In this document: piece after piece, positions 8,664 through 17,027 of the stretch
How positions within the stretch are numbered: position 1 is the stretch's first letter
How the letters are laid out: each line of letters starts with the position of its first letter
From: Lujinxingia vulgaris
Lineage (GTDB): Bacteria; Myxococcota_A; Bradymonadia; Bradymonadales; Bradymonadaceae
Length of the DNA stretch: 64,000 bases
Reading direction: 5' to 3'
NCBI RefSeq assembly: GCF_007997005.1
Contig: NZ_VOSL01000020.1
Coordinates: forward strand, 55,341-119,340
The notes under the pieces: model-generated
What the model was told of the DNA's origin: nothing
Seen by the model: the letters and a program-made list of their open reading frames with translations, nothing else
Databases searched by the model: none
Made by a program: the position numbers and the translations under genes

Positions 8664-10418
8664 TCAGCGGATGTCGCCTTTGGCGTACATGATGACGACC
8701 CGGTAGATGCTCCAGGGGTCGTCGGGGTGCTGGTAGGGGGCGGCGAAGACGGTGGCGCGCAGAGCGCGGGCGGTGATGAGTTCCTCGGGGATGGTGAAAT
8801 CGTCGAGGTTGTCGGTGGGGAGGGTCCAGTAGCGGACTTCGGTTTCGAGGTTTCGTGCCATGGCGTTGACGATGCGGTCGGTGGCTTCGGCCGGGGTGCC
8901 TTTGCCCTGGGCGACGGCGCCGGAGAGGAGGGTGGCGGCCTGCTGGTAGTTGCCGGAGTCGACGACGGGGCGGTTGCCGGCGGCCTCGCGGGCGGAGTTG
9001 AGGGTGTTGAGGGCGCGGGCGACGAGCTGTTCGCCAGTGAGGCCGGGGACGCGTTTGTAGCCGGTGAGCAGGAGGCTTGTGGCGCCCTCTTGCTGGGAGG
9101 AGGCCATGGCGATGTGGCTTAAGTCGGCGTCGAAGAGCATGTGGCGAGCCGAGGGGCTGGTCAGCAGGGTGGCCATGGTGCGGACGGGGTCGTTGTGCGC
9201 GGTGACGCGCATGGTGAAGTCGCCGGAGAGGATAGGCGAGTCGATGTCCCAGCCAGCGATGGCGGCGAGGGTTAAGAGGGAGAAGAGGCTCTCATCGTCG
9301 TCGCTCTGTGCGGCGAGCATGTGGGGGAGGAGGTCGTTGAGGGTTTTGGACTGGGGTTGGGAGAAGGCGACCGGGGTGAGTTTGGCGCGCTCGCGGAAAG
9401 CGTTGATTTGTGCCGCGAGTCGCTCGGTGGGGGAGGAGCCCTCGGAGGTGGCGGGGACGGAGGCGGTGGCGCTGACGTAGCGCAGCTCGTCCGGGTCGCT
9501 CACCAAAAGGGTGGTGCCGCCGAGCTCGGAGAAGAGCTGGTCGCGCACGTCGAGGGAGAACTCCACGTAGGCGCGGCCCTGGGGCTCGGTCTGGGAGTCG
9601 CCGCCGCAGTGGAAGCGGAAATTGGGGAAACGCGCGGCCGGGTCGCGCTCGCAGGCGCGGGCGCCCAGGGGGCCGTCACCGATGTAGGCCTGGACAAGGT
9701 TGTAGCGGGGGTTCTCGACGCGACCTTCGATGGTGCCGCGCTCGTCAAAGGTGATGGGGCGGGGCTTGAGGGTGACGGTGCGTTCGCCGGCGACCAGGGT
9801 GGCGATGGTGGCGTCGCCGATGCGCTCGACGTTGAAGGCGGCGTCCATCGGGCCGTCGATGGCTTTGCGGGAGCTCTCCAGGAAGCTGGCGATGTGGTCG
9901 GTGAACTGCGCGGCGATCTGATCGAGGGAGCGGTTGTCGGTGACGCGCAGGGCGGTGGAGGCGAAGTTGCCGCCAATCCAGCCGCAGCGGGCGGCGATGA
10001 AGGTCTTGAGCTCCTGGTCGGGCCAGCGATCGTTGGCGGCGTAGTAGTGGCCGTACTGGCGGGCGACGCAGGCGGAGGCTTCGGAGCGGACGGTGTTGTC
10101 GGTGTCGTTGACGAGCTCGGCGAAGCCCTGCTCCCAGCTTTTGGAGGAGGTGAGGGGGGCGTGGCCGATGGTGGTGGGAAGCGGTGCGACGAGCTCCCAG
10201 CGTTCGACGGCGATGGGGCCGGCGATCTCAGAGATGTCGACGTCGGGCGCGGGTGCTGAGGCCAGCTCACGGACCTTGTTGGCGTCGGGGAGATCGAGGG
10301 CGGCGGTCTGGCCGCTGGCGCGCTGGTTGGTGGTGGAGGCGCAGGCGCCGAGCAGGGTGGCGAGGCAGACAAGGGTGGCGGTGCGTCCGACCGAGGTCGG
10401 GCGTAAGGTAGAGAACAT
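8664..10418 (-). CDS. Large lipoprotein, paralogue 2 of a tandem pair
   Basis: This 584-residue protein starts at the ATG at 10418, where GGGAGGA gives a good ribosome binding site; an in-frame ATG 33 bp upstream is less likely. Signal peptide and lipobox end LATLLGACAS. It matches its downstream neighbour along the whole length (SEASACVARQYGHYY, RCGWIGG, GRAYVEFSLDV, LTSPSARHMLFDADLSHIAM, PYQHPDDPW and the same -DIR end). The conserved cysteines suggest disulphides in the periplasm. The 70-bp gap between the two genes implies one transcript. Role unknown. Confidence 0.78.
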   Translation of the reverse strand: MFSTLRPTSVGRTATLVCLATLLGACASTTNQRASGQTAALDLPDANKVRELASAPAPDVDISEIAGPIAVERWELVAPLPTTIGHAPLTSSKSWEQGFAELVNDTDNTVRSEASACVARQYGHYYAANDRWPDQELKTFIAARCGWIGGNFASTALRVTDNRSLDQIAAQFTDHIASFLESSRKAIDGPMDAAFNVERIGDATIATLVAGERTVTLKPRPITFDERGTIEGRVENPRYNLVQAYIGDGPLGARACERDPAARFPNFRFHCGGDSQTEPQGRAYVEFSLDVRDQLFSELGGTTLLVSDPDELRYVSATASVPATSEGSSPTERLAAQINAFRERAKLTPVAFSQPQSKTLNDLLPHMLAAQSDDDESLFSLLTLAAIAGWDIDSPILSGDFTMRVTAHNDPVRTMATLLTSPSARHMLFDADLSHIAMASSQQEGATSLLLTGYKRVPGLTGEQLVARALNTLNSAREAAGNRPVVDSGNYQQAATLLSGAVAQGKGTPAEATDRIVNAMARNLETEVRYWTLPTDNLDDFTIPEELITARALRATVFAAPYQHPDDPWSIYRVVIMYAKGDIR

Positions 10419-10523
10419 CGTTCCTCCCGGGGTGGGGCGTTGGGTTGTCAAGGTTTGTCGCGAATGCGGCAGACCTTATCACCCGGGGAGGGGATTACAA
10501 GTGGAGGGTGAACTCGGGGGGGC

Positions 10524-11000
10524 TCAGCTGGATGGCGAGCTCAAGAGGCGGGGATCGAAGGCGTAAGGCTCAGGCGGGTGGAAGGTGAGGCGAGCGAGGT
10601 CGGGGTGAGCCGGGTTGAGGAGAAGGTTGAACTCCGAGGGGATGATCACTGAGGGCACGCGCAACACCGCGCTCTCGCGACGTAAGACCCACTCAGAGCC
10701 CATGGTTTTGAGGGCGCGCAACCCGTCGACGCGTCGCCAGCCTTCGGGCAGCTCGTCGGGGAGGATGGTGCGGATGGGGAGGTCGTCGGGGATGTCGACG
10801 CGGATGGCCACGCGGCCGCTCAAGGGGATGCCGGCCGAGACGTGCACGAGCTGCTCAAGTGTGGCCAGCGCGAGGCTCTCGGAGGTGTAGGCGACCGCCG
10901 AGCCGCGGTGGTTCCAGCGGCCGCCGAAGCGCCGGGCGCCTTCGCCGTCAAAGGCGGTGGCGGCCCATTTCTGATCGGTGAGGCGAAAGGCGCGCATCAT
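10524..11000 (-). CDS. RES-domain toxin
   Basis: This 158-residue protein shows the RES family pattern: Arg in ARRFGGRWN, Tyr in AVAYTSES and Glu in LATLEQLVH within the first 50 residues, then ESAVLRVPSVIIPSEFNLLL near the end. Known RES toxins degrade NAD+ and stall growth. The start ATG at 11000 overlaps the antitoxin stop by one base (TGATG), indicating translational coupling with the upstream antitoxin gene. Confidence 0.9.
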   Translation of the reverse strand: MMRAFRLTDQKWAATAFDGEGARRFGGRWNHRGSAVAYTSESLALATLEQLVHVSAGIPLSGRVAIRVDIPDDLPIRTILPDELPEGWRRVDGLRALKTMGSEWVLRRESAVLRVPSVIIPSEFNLLLNPAHPDLARLTFHPPEPYAFDPRLLSSPSS

Positions 11001-11416
11001 CAGCTGTAGACTCCGAACTCAATACGGCCGAGGAGCTCGGCCACTTTTTCGGCGCCGGCGTCGGTTTTCAGGAGGTGAAGAGGGGGGCGGCCGCCCAGCG
11101 CGGCGTTCTCGCATTTGAGCCAGCGGGCGGCGGCGTCGCGCTCGCCGAAGACCTCGATGGCGCGGCGGGTGATACGGGCGACGCGGTAGAGCTGGTCGGA
11201 GAGCTGGGAGGAGAGGTGATGTTTTTTGGCTTTGAGGTTCCGGATGAGCGTCTGGCGGCTTACGCCGAGGGCGGAGGCCATCTCGACCTGGGAGAGCTCA
11301 AGGAAGTTCTGGAGGGCCTCGATGGTGCGGTAGTGAAAGCCCTGGAGGATGTGGGCCTCCATGGTCTCATCAGGCTCGACGTTGAGGATGTCTTCGATGA
11401 GGGGGGCGGTGGACAT
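11000..11416 (-). CDS. Xre/MbcA/ParS-type antitoxin (DUF2384)
   Basis: The start at 11416 follows GGAGG with 6-bp spacing; an in-frame ATG at 11482 is rejected. The product (138 aa) has an N-terminal HTH near residues 35-65 (LSQVEMASALGVSRQTLIRN) and a C-terminal DUF2384 toxin-binding domain (EVFGERDAAARWLKCENAAL, then GGRPPLHLLKTDAGAEKV). It neutralises the adjacent RES toxin and should repress the operon. Two copies of TGTAACAGG (11457-11465 and 11488-11496, 31 bp apart) lie just upstream and could be its operators. Confidence 0.9.
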   Translation of the reverse strand: MSTAPLIEDILNVEPDETMEAHILQGFHYRTIEALQNFLELSQVEMASALGVSRQTLIRNLKAKKHHLSSQLSDQLYRVARITRRAIEVFGERDAAARWLKCENAALGGRPPLHLLKTDAGAEKVAELLGRIEFGVYS

Positions 11417-11456
11417 CGAGGGCCTCCGGGAGTTGGGGGAAAGGGGGAGGGGGGGG

Positions 11457-11496
11457 TGTAACAGGTGATGGTGAGAATACACACAGATGTAACAGG
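11457..11496 (-). promoter_or_regulatory. Direct-repeat operator candidate of the RES/Xre operon
   Basis: The 9-mer TGTAACAGG occurs twice, at 11457-11465 and 11488-11496, about three helical turns apart and 41-80 bp upstream of the antitoxin start. Autoregulation by the Xre antitoxin is usual for these systems. The assignment to this repeat is inference. Confidence 0.4.
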
Positions 11497-11534
11497 GGGG
11501 AAGGGGAGGGGTATTTCTTGGGGAGCTGGTGCTT

Positions 11535-12031
11535 GGGCTGGATCTCGAACTCGATCTCGGGCTCGATCTCGATCTCGGGCTCGAACTCGATCTCGGGCTC
11601 GAACTCGATCTCGGGCTCGATCTCGATCTCGGGCTCGAACTCGATCTCGGGCTCGAACTCGATCTCGGGCTCGAACTCGATCTCGGGCTCGAACTCGATC
11701 TCGGGCTCGATCTCGATCTCGGGCTCGAACTCGATCTCGGGCTCGATCTCGATCTCGGGCTCGAACTCGATCTCGGGCTCGACCTCGATCTCGGGCTCGA
11801 TCTCGGGCTCGATCTCGGGCTCGATCTCGGGCTCGAACTCGATCTCGGGCTGGATCTCGATCTCGGGCTCGATCTCGATCTCGGGCTCGATCTCGATCTC
11901 GAACTCGAACTGGATCTCGAACTCGGGCTGGATCTCGATCTCGATCTCGATCTCGAACTCGGGCTGGATCTCGATCTCGAACTCGGGCTGGATCTCGATC
12001 TCGGGCTCGATCTCGGGCTCGATCTCGGGCT
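11535..12031. repeat. Hexanucleotide tract, left arm (CTCGAT/CTCGGG/CTCGAA)
   Basis: About 83 consecutive hexamers of the form CTCGNN, where NN is almost always AT, GG or AA (rare AC; CTGG variants), run without a break. Longer 18-bp units CTCGAT-CTCGGG-CTCGAA or CTCGAT-CTCGAT-CTCGGG alternate. All six frames are open as low-complexity dipeptide strings, which argues against coding. It sits about 40 bp from the RES/Xre operator region on one side and 157 bp from the four-helix-bundle gene on the other. Its complement forms the tract at 12506-12733. Confidence 0.95.
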
Positions 12032-12188
12032 GGTGGTCGGACTTGGGGGGTGAGTTTGGGCGCAGAGAGAGAAAAGTTGGGGGGGTAAGACGAAAGTTAT
12101 GGGGAAAGTTCTCGATAACAGAGTGGGGCAAACCAGTGCGGTCTTCGACCGCGCTATTGAACTCGTTCACTTTCTGCGGAGGGTTGGC

Positions 12189-12500
12189 ATGCATAATTTC
12201 CATCATGAACGGCTGGACTGCTATCAGGTTGCGAGAGAAGTCGTCGACTGGCTGAGCAACGAGAAGTTTCCTTCGGGGCGCTCGCACCTGAGAGATCAAA
12301 CACTTCGCGCATCGGAGTCTCTCCTCCTGAACATTGCGGAGGGGGCTTCGCACTCTGGAAAGTCGCGCACTCACCACTTCCGTATCGCCCTCGGATCTGC
12401 CGCCGAACTCTGTGCCTGCCTCGATCTCCTGCCGTTCAAAGACAAAGCCGATCACCAGAACAAACTCCGCCGCGTCGGCGCGATGCTCAGCAAACTTTAA
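12189..12500 (+). CDS. Four-helix-bundle protein of the 23S-rRNA-IVS/Avd-like family
   Basis: This 103-residue protein starts MHNFHHERLDCYQ at 12189, eight bases after GGAG; the frame is open to 12099 but the family begins at this Met. The central motif (LRASESLLLNIAEGASHSGK, then THHFRIALGSAAELCACLDL) is diagnostic of the four-helix-bundle family TIGR02436. Members lie in 23S rRNA intervening sequences or resemble the accessory protein Avd of diversity-generating retroelements. No reverse transcriptase or rRNA is nearby. The gene lies between two inverted hexanucleotide tracts, and the right tract begins 6 bp after the stop codon. Likely an RNA- or DNA-binding pentamer; the role is unknown. 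Confidence 0.88.
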   Translation: MHNFHHERLDCYQVAREVVDWLSNEKFPSGRSHLRDQTLRASESLLLNIAEGASHSGKSRTHHFRIALGSAAELCACLDLLPFKDKADHQNKLRRVGAMLSKL

Positions 12501-12505
12501 ATGCC

Positions 12506-12733
12506 CCCGAGCCTGAGACCCAGATCCAGATCCAGATTTAGATTGAGCCCGAGCCCGAGCCCGAGATCGAGTCCGAGATCGAGCCCGAGATCGAGATCGA
12601 GTTCGAGATCCAAATCGAGCCCGAGATCGAGATCGAGCCCGAGATCGAGTCCGAGATCGAGATCGAGCCCGAGCCCGAGATCGAGATCGAGATCGAGATC
12701 GCGCCCGAGCCCGAGCCCGAGCTCGAGCCCGAG
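12506..12733. repeat. Hexanucleotide tract, right arm (ATCGAG/CCCGAG/TTCGAG)
   Basis: This is about 38 hexamers of the form NNCGAG, the exact complement of the left-tract alphabet, so the two tracts form an inverted repeat with the four-helix-bundle gene in the loop. The gene-proximal end is degenerate (CCAGATCCAGATTTAGATTG) and the distal part is regular. Confidence 0.93.
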
Positions 12734-12785
12734 GAGTGGGGGACTGTTGGTGGGTCATGCAGGGTCGACCCAACCTCGGCCTGAT

Positions 12786-13212
12786 CTAGCGGGTCTGAAC
12801 GCGATCGTTCCGCTTCAAAAAACGGCTGCCAAAGGTCATGGGCATGCCTTTGCCCTCGAAGGCCAGCGTGTCGTGGTCGGTGACGCGGCCTTCGACAGCG
12901 TGGATGTGGAGGTGGGGCTCGGTGGTGTTGCCGGTGTTGCCGACCTCGGCGATGGGTTGGCCGGCGGTGACGGTGTCGCCGACGTCGACGACGAGCGAGT
13001 TCTGGCGCAGGTGGGCGAGGAGGATGGTGAGGTCGTGGCAGTGGAGGGTGATGTAGTTGCCCGGGAGGTTGTCAGGGTCCATCTCCATCGGCTTCTGGTC
13101 GGGCAGATCGCTGCGCGTTGCGAGGACTTCACCCTCGCAGGGGGCGAGCACGGGGGTGCCGTAGATGGCGTAGGCGTTGAGGTCGGGGGGCAGGAGGCCT
13201 CGGGTGCGCACG
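12786..13212 (-). pseudogene. Truncated duplicate of the M23 peptidase gene
   Basis: The minus strand here encodes the last ~137 residues of the M23 peptidase at 14587-15528, almost identical at DNA level (from RGLLPPDLNAYAIYG to FLKRNDRVQ). Homology stops abruptly near 13212. The membrane segments and the upstream metal-ligand region (HHFLVPAQRYGLDI) are absent. The frame continues to a start at 13349 through unrelated Arg-rich sequence, so a fusion protein is conceivable but unlikely to be active. The two copies are direct repeats around the VOC and AraC genes. Confidence 0.85.
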
Positions 13213-13477
13213 TATAACGAGGGCTCTACAGCCGAGCGCACCTTGTGTGGTGCCCGGGCCTTCGATCGGGGGCGGTCGCGGTAGCGCTCGCGACGAACGT
13301 TCATAGTGCGAATAGAGCGACGGTATGTTTGGCAGGCGGGAGGCGTCAACGCGTAAGAGGGCGCATTGGGAAAAAAGATAGAGCGTCGTGGCGAATCTGG
13401 CCGATTTATTCAATACCGTTGGTGGGGATCGGCGCGTAGGATGTGCGCTCCATTTACCTGAAACGCGAGAGGCCGAG

Positions 13478-13867
13478 ATGTTGGGACTTCGAACTGTTGT
13501 TTACCCGGTTGACGATCTGCAAAAAGCCAGAGCCTGGTATGTGAAGGGGTTTGGCGTAGAGCCCTACTTTGAGAACGAGCGTTATATTGGTTTTGATGTA
13601 TGCGGCTATGAATTGGGATTGATGGCTGCATCCGGGGATCTCACCCCATCGTTGGGGGGCTCGGAGACGCTCTGGGGGGTGGGGGATATTCAGGCGGAGT
13701 TTGAGCGTCTGGTGGAGCTGGGGGCGCGGGCGCTGGTGGAGCCCTGGCATACGGGGGAGGGGATCTGGGTGGCGTCTTTGGCCGACCCCTTTGGCAACCG
13801 GCTGGGGCTTGTGGTTAACCCGCATTTTCGGCCGCCGGCGGTGCCGAGTCTGCACGAGCTTGCGTGA
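13478..13867 (+). CDS. VOC (glyoxalase/bleomycin-resistance-like) family protein
   Basis: This 129-residue protein starts MLGLRTVVYPV at 13478, preceded by AGAGG. It carries the glyoxalase-fold pattern: VYPVDDLQKARAWYVKGFG at the N-terminus, YIGFDVCGYELGL, and the end ASLADPFGNRLGLVVNPHF. Family members are small metal-dependent lyases, dioxygenases or drug-binding proteins; the substrate is not predictable. It ends one base from the convergent AraC gene at 13869. Confidence 0.88.
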   Translation: MLGLRTVVYPVDDLQKARAWYVKGFGVEPYFENERYIGFDVCGYELGLMAASGDLTPSLGGSETLWGVGDIQAEFERLVELGARALVEPWHTGEGIWVASLADPFGNRLGLVVNPHFRPPAVPSLHELA

Positions 13868-13868
13868 G

Positions 13869-14567
13869 CTAGAGCCCGCGCTCCGGCTCGCGGAGTCGGA
13901 GCGCGTAGGTGGGGGCCTGGGCGCGGATCTGGGCGGGGGTGGTACCGAACCAGCGGCGAACTTCGCGCTGCATGTGGGCCTGGTCGCTGAAGGCGCAGTC
14001 CAGGGCGATGTCCGCCAGGGGGAGTTCGGTGCGGGCGATCTGGCGCGCGCATCGGCGGATGCGCGAGATCTGGCGCCAGAAGGATGGCGAGGCGCCGGTG
14101 GCGCGGGTGATGTGGCGGCGGAGGGTGCGATCGGAGACGCCGAGTTGGCGGGGAAACGTCGCCGCGTTCTCGGTGCTGGAGAGTGCCGCGAGGTAGTCGA
14201 GAAAGACGGGGGGAGGGCTGGCGAGGTGAGCGGAGATAAGCTCGCGGAGCAGGGCTTCGGCCTCGTCGGGATGCTGGTGAATCTTATTGATGAGCGCGCG
14301 GCTGTCGGGGCCTTCGAGCAGCTTTGCGGCGTCGATGGCGCGGCCGTCGCGGGCGGTGGTGCCGGCGTAGAGGCGGAGTCCCAGCCAGTGGGTTCCGGGA
14401 GCGGTTTGAACCTCACGGGCGGTGGTATCGAGAGGGCTAAGGTGCAGGATCGGGGCGGCGTCTGGAGGGACGCGCAGGATCAGATCGCGGCAGCCATCAG
14501 GGAGCACCGGGGAGGGGTCGAGGCCCTGGAGGCCCGACCAGCACTCGGCGACTAGCGGAGCGGTCAT
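13869..14567 (-). CDS. AraC family transcriptional regulator
   Basis: This 232-residue protein has an N-terminal DUF6597-like half (LPDGCRDLILRVPPDAAP, then THWLGLRLYAGTT) and a C-terminal AraC HTH (FPRQLGVSDRTLRRHITRAT, then ALDCAFSDQAHMQREVRRWF). This is the layout of the small AraC group often found beside VOC genes, and here the VOC gene is convergent and only one base away. The M23 gene ends 19 bp upstream on the same strand, so read-through is likely. Confidence 0.88.
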   Translation of the reverse strand: MTAPLVAECWSGLQGLDPSPVLPDGCRDLILRVPPDAAPILHLSPLDTTAREVQTAPGTHWLGLRLYAGTTARDGRAIDAAKLLEGPDSRALINKIHQHPDEAEALLRELISAHLASPPPVFLDYLAALSSTENAATFPRQLGVSDRTLRRHITRATGASPSFWRQISRIRRCARQIARTELPLADIALDCAFSDQAHMQREVRRWFGTTPAQIRAQAPTYALRLREPERGL

Positions 14568-14586
14568 AGAAGGATTCCGGGCGCAT

Positions 14587-15528
14587 TTAGTTGGGTTGAA
14601 CGCGATCGTTCCGCTTCAAAAACCGACCGCCAAAGGTCATGGGCATGCCTTTGCCCTCGAAGGCCAGCGTGTCGTGGTCGGTGACGCGGCCTTCGACCGC
14701 ATGCATATGCAGGTGGGGTTCGGAGGTGTTGCCGGTGTTGCCGACCTCGGCGATGGGTTGGCCGGCGGTGACGGTGTCGCCGACGTCGACGACGAGCGAG
14801 TTCTGGCGCAGGTGGGCGAGGAGGATGGTGAGGTCGTGGCAGTGGAGGGTGATGTAGTTGCCCGGGAGATTGTCGGGGTCCATCTCCATCGGCTTCTGGT
14901 CGGGCAGATCGCTGCGCGTTGCGAGGACTTCGCCCTCGCAGGGGGCGAGCACGGGGGTGCCGTAGATGGCGTAGGCGTCGAGGTCGGGGGGCAGGAGGCC
15001 GCGGGCGCGCACGCCGAAGTCGTTGAGCTTCACGATGTCGAGGCCGTAGCGCTGGGCGGGGACAAGGAAGTGGTGATTGACCGCCTCGTTGCCGCCGCCG
15101 TGCATGACGAAGAAGTCGCCGGCAGGCAGAGGCCAGGTCAGCTCGGTGGCACGCATGTCGTGGGAGCCGGCCGAGACCAGGTAGGGGATGGATGTTAGAA
15201 AGTAGGCGGCGAGGAGCCCGACGAGAAGCGTTGCCAGCCATGATTTTGTTTTTGCAGGGGGGAGCCAGGGCAGCGTTGGCCAGTGGTGATAGAGAAAGTG
15301 TCCGATGGCGAGCCCAAAACTCACCAGAAAGACCCAGCGCCAGGTGAGGCCGAACCAGCTCCAGCCGGCCCCGGCGACGTGCATCGTAGCGAGGAAGGCC
15401 GCCGTGAGAATTGTCGCGAGAATCCAGTAGAGGCGCGAGGTGGTGCGGCTGAGTGCCACCCAGACGATCAACGCCGGGGGGAGAATGAGGTGGGAAAAGA
15501 GGGTGATCGCGATGAAGAATGTGGCCAT
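14587..15528 (-). CDS. Membrane-anchored M23 family metallopeptidase
   Basis: This 313-residue protein starts MATFFIAITLF (15528) after GGAGG; in-frame upstream sequence to 15888 looks non-coding. About four transmembrane segments occupy residues 1-115 (HLILPPALIVWVAL, YWILATILTAAFLATMHVAG, WVFLVSFGLAIGHFLY, WLATLLVGLLAAYFLTSI). The outside part is an M23 LytM-like domain with HHFLVPAQRYGLDI (His and Asp ligands) and EPHLHMHAVEG (HxH ligands). Such proteins cut or remodel peptidoglycan cross-bridges. The 3' 427 bp are duplicated at 12786-13212. Confidence 0.88.
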   Translation of the reverse strand: MATFFIAITLFSHLILPPALIVWVALSRTTSRLYWILATILTAAFLATMHVAGAGWSWFGLTWRWVFLVSFGLAIGHFLYHHWPTLPWLPPAKTKSWLATLLVGLLAAYFLTSIPYLVSAGSHDMRATELTWPLPAGDFFVMHGGGNEAVNHHFLVPAQRYGLDIVKLNDFGVRARGLLPPDLDAYAIYGTPVLAPCEGEVLATRSDLPDQKPMEMDPDNLPGNYITLHCHDLTILLAHLRQNSLVVDVGDTVTAGQPIAEVGNTGNTSEPHLHMHAVEGRVTDHDTLAFEGKGMPMTFGGRFLKRNDRVQPN

Positions 15529-15810
15529 AGGAGCCTCCATGCGTTCGGGACTGTCGGGGCTGTCGCAGCGTGCGCGTTTGATCGCGGCGTCGTAGCGCGC
15601 TTGCAAAGGGTCGGGCAGGCGGTCGTGTAGCACGAACGGAGGGGGCGGCCAATGAGATGGCCTGGTGGCGCGGCGTCCACGTCGATCGAAGACGTAAAGA
15701 TTTGCCAGCGGAGGGTGACAAGTTTGCAGGTGTGTTGAGCTTCCCCTTCGTTCGGGCGATGAGCGCTCGATACCACAACGGATGAAATGGCATAGATGTG
15801 GAGTAGACGT

Positions 15811-16287
15811 ATGATGCGATTTTTGATGGCGCTGGCCCTGTCGACCCTTGTTTTGAGTACCTCGTTTGCGGATGACGCCCACGCGCAACGTAACCCGGGG
15901 AGTTTCGGGATTGGCGTGGGCTCGACGTTGGTGTCGTCGGGTCTTTCCTTGAAAAGTTTTGGGGGAGCGACCTCGATGCAGTTCACGGCCGGGTGCTGGC
16001 GAAGCTGCGATGGGCTGGCGGCGTCTGCCGATCTGCTGGTGAACCTGCCGGCGCTTTTTAGCTCGGAGCTGCTCGCGCTGGCGTGGAATGTGGGGATTGG
16101 CGGGGCGATCGGTTCAGAGAACGATCAGTTCGGGACAGCGGTCTCACTGGTGGGTGGCATTGAGTTCAACTTCCAGGCGCTGCCGCTCGATGTGGTGCTG
16201 GAGTGGAGGCCGGGGCTGGGGGTGTTGCCGAGTCGGAATCTGGAGTTTGTGGAGTTCGGGGGCCATGTGCGGCTGTATCTCTGGTAA
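15811..16287 (+). CDS. Small secreted beta-barrel-like protein
   Basis: This 158-residue protein starts MMRFLMALALS at 15811 after GGAG; a Met 15 bp upstream lacks a site. A signal peptide ends near FADDAHAQ. The mature part alternates hydrophobic and polar residues (FGIGVGSTLVSSG, GTAVSLVGGIEFNFQAL, FGGHVRLYLW) and ends in an aromatic residue, as in outer-membrane beta barrels of ~8 strands. Two cysteines (AGCWRSCDG) could form a disulphide. No family assigned. Confidence 0.65.
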   Translation: MMRFLMALALSTLVLSTSFADDAHAQRNPGSFGIGVGSTLVSSGLSLKSFGGATSMQFTAGCWRSCDGLAASADLLVNLPALFSSELLALAWNVGIGGAIGSENDQFGTAVSLVGGIEFNFQALPLDVVLEWRPGLGVLPSRNLEFVEFGGHVRLYLW

Positions 16288-16321
16288 GCGTGCGTGTTTC
16301 GAACATGGCGAAGCGTCAGGA

Positions 16322-16357
16322 GAGCCGGGCTCGTGAGCGAGCGCGGCTCTTTTTTGC
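16322..16357 (+). terminator. Intrinsic terminator
   Basis: GAGCCGGGCTCG pairs with CGAGCGCGGCTC across a 4-nt loop and is followed by six Ts, about 35 bp past the stop at 16287. Confidence 0.8.
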
Positions 16358-16463
16358 AGGAGAGCTGGGGGGGCATGCTTCGCGAGCAGGGTTTGGAGTG
16401 TGGCCGAGCCTGGGAGCCGTGTAGGTTGTAGGGGGCAATGAGGATGAGCCGGGAGAAGAGGTC

Positions 16464-16997
16464 ATGTCAGACAAGAAATGGCGCGACGATGCGACGTTTC
16501 GCTCGATTCGTTTTGCCGTCGGGCAGTGCGCGCTGGGCGCGGTTCTGGTGGCAGCGAGCGGAGAGGGCGTGTGTGCGATTTCGCTGGGCGATGATGCCCG
16601 GGCGTTGGTGAATGAGCTGGAGCGCCAGTTCCCCAACGCGGAGCCGGTCGGCGAAGATCCTGACTTTGAGCGCCTTGTGGCGCGGGTTGTCGGGATGGTC
16701 GAGGCGCCGCAGCTGGGCTGCGATTTGCCCCTGGATATTCGGGGAACGGCGTTTCAGAGGCGGGTCTGGCAGGCGTTGCGGGCGGTGCCACCCGGCCAGC
16801 GGTTGACCTACGGGGAGCTGGCCCGGGCCATTGGCGAGCCCACAGCGGCGCGGGCGGTGGCCGGGGCGTGTGCGGCCAATAAAATCGCGGTGGCGATTCC
16901 GTGTCACCGGGTGGTTCGCAGCGATGGGAGCATCTCGGGGTACCGGTGGGGGGTGGAGCGAAAGCGTGAGTTGTTGGGGCGTGAAGGCGATTCTTGA
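16464..16997 (+). CDS. ogt: Methylated-DNA-protein-cysteine methyltransferase
   Basis: This 177-residue protein has the two-part Ogt/Ada-C layout: a small ribonuclease-like N-domain (residues 10-80) and a DNA-binding methyltransferase domain with FQRRVWQALRAVPPGQRLTY and the active-site motif IPCHRVV (acceptor Cys147). The motif SGYRWGVERKRELL follows as usual. It removes methyl groups from O6-methylguanine in a suicide reaction. The N-domain resembles the C-terminal half of Ada more than classical Ogt, but no Ada N-terminal zinc domain is present. Confidence 0.93.
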   Translation: MSDKKWRDDATFRSIRFAVGQCALGAVLVAASGEGVCAISLGDDARALVNELERQFPNAEPVGEDPDFERLVARVVGMVEAPQLGCDLPLDIRGTAFQRRVWQALRAVPPGQRLTYGELARAIGEPTAARAVAGACAANKIAVAIPCHRVVRSDGSISGYRWGVERKRELLGREGDS

Positions 16998-17027
16998 GCC
17001 GGTGCGCGGCGAAAGGCGGATTAACGC

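Noticed and set aside
11370..12773. A 467-codon open frame on the minus strand across both hexanucleotide tracts.
   Set aside because: It is open only because the hexamers contain no stop in any frame. It antisenses the well-supported four-helix-bundle gene and codes low-complexity ARARSR/PEIE strings.
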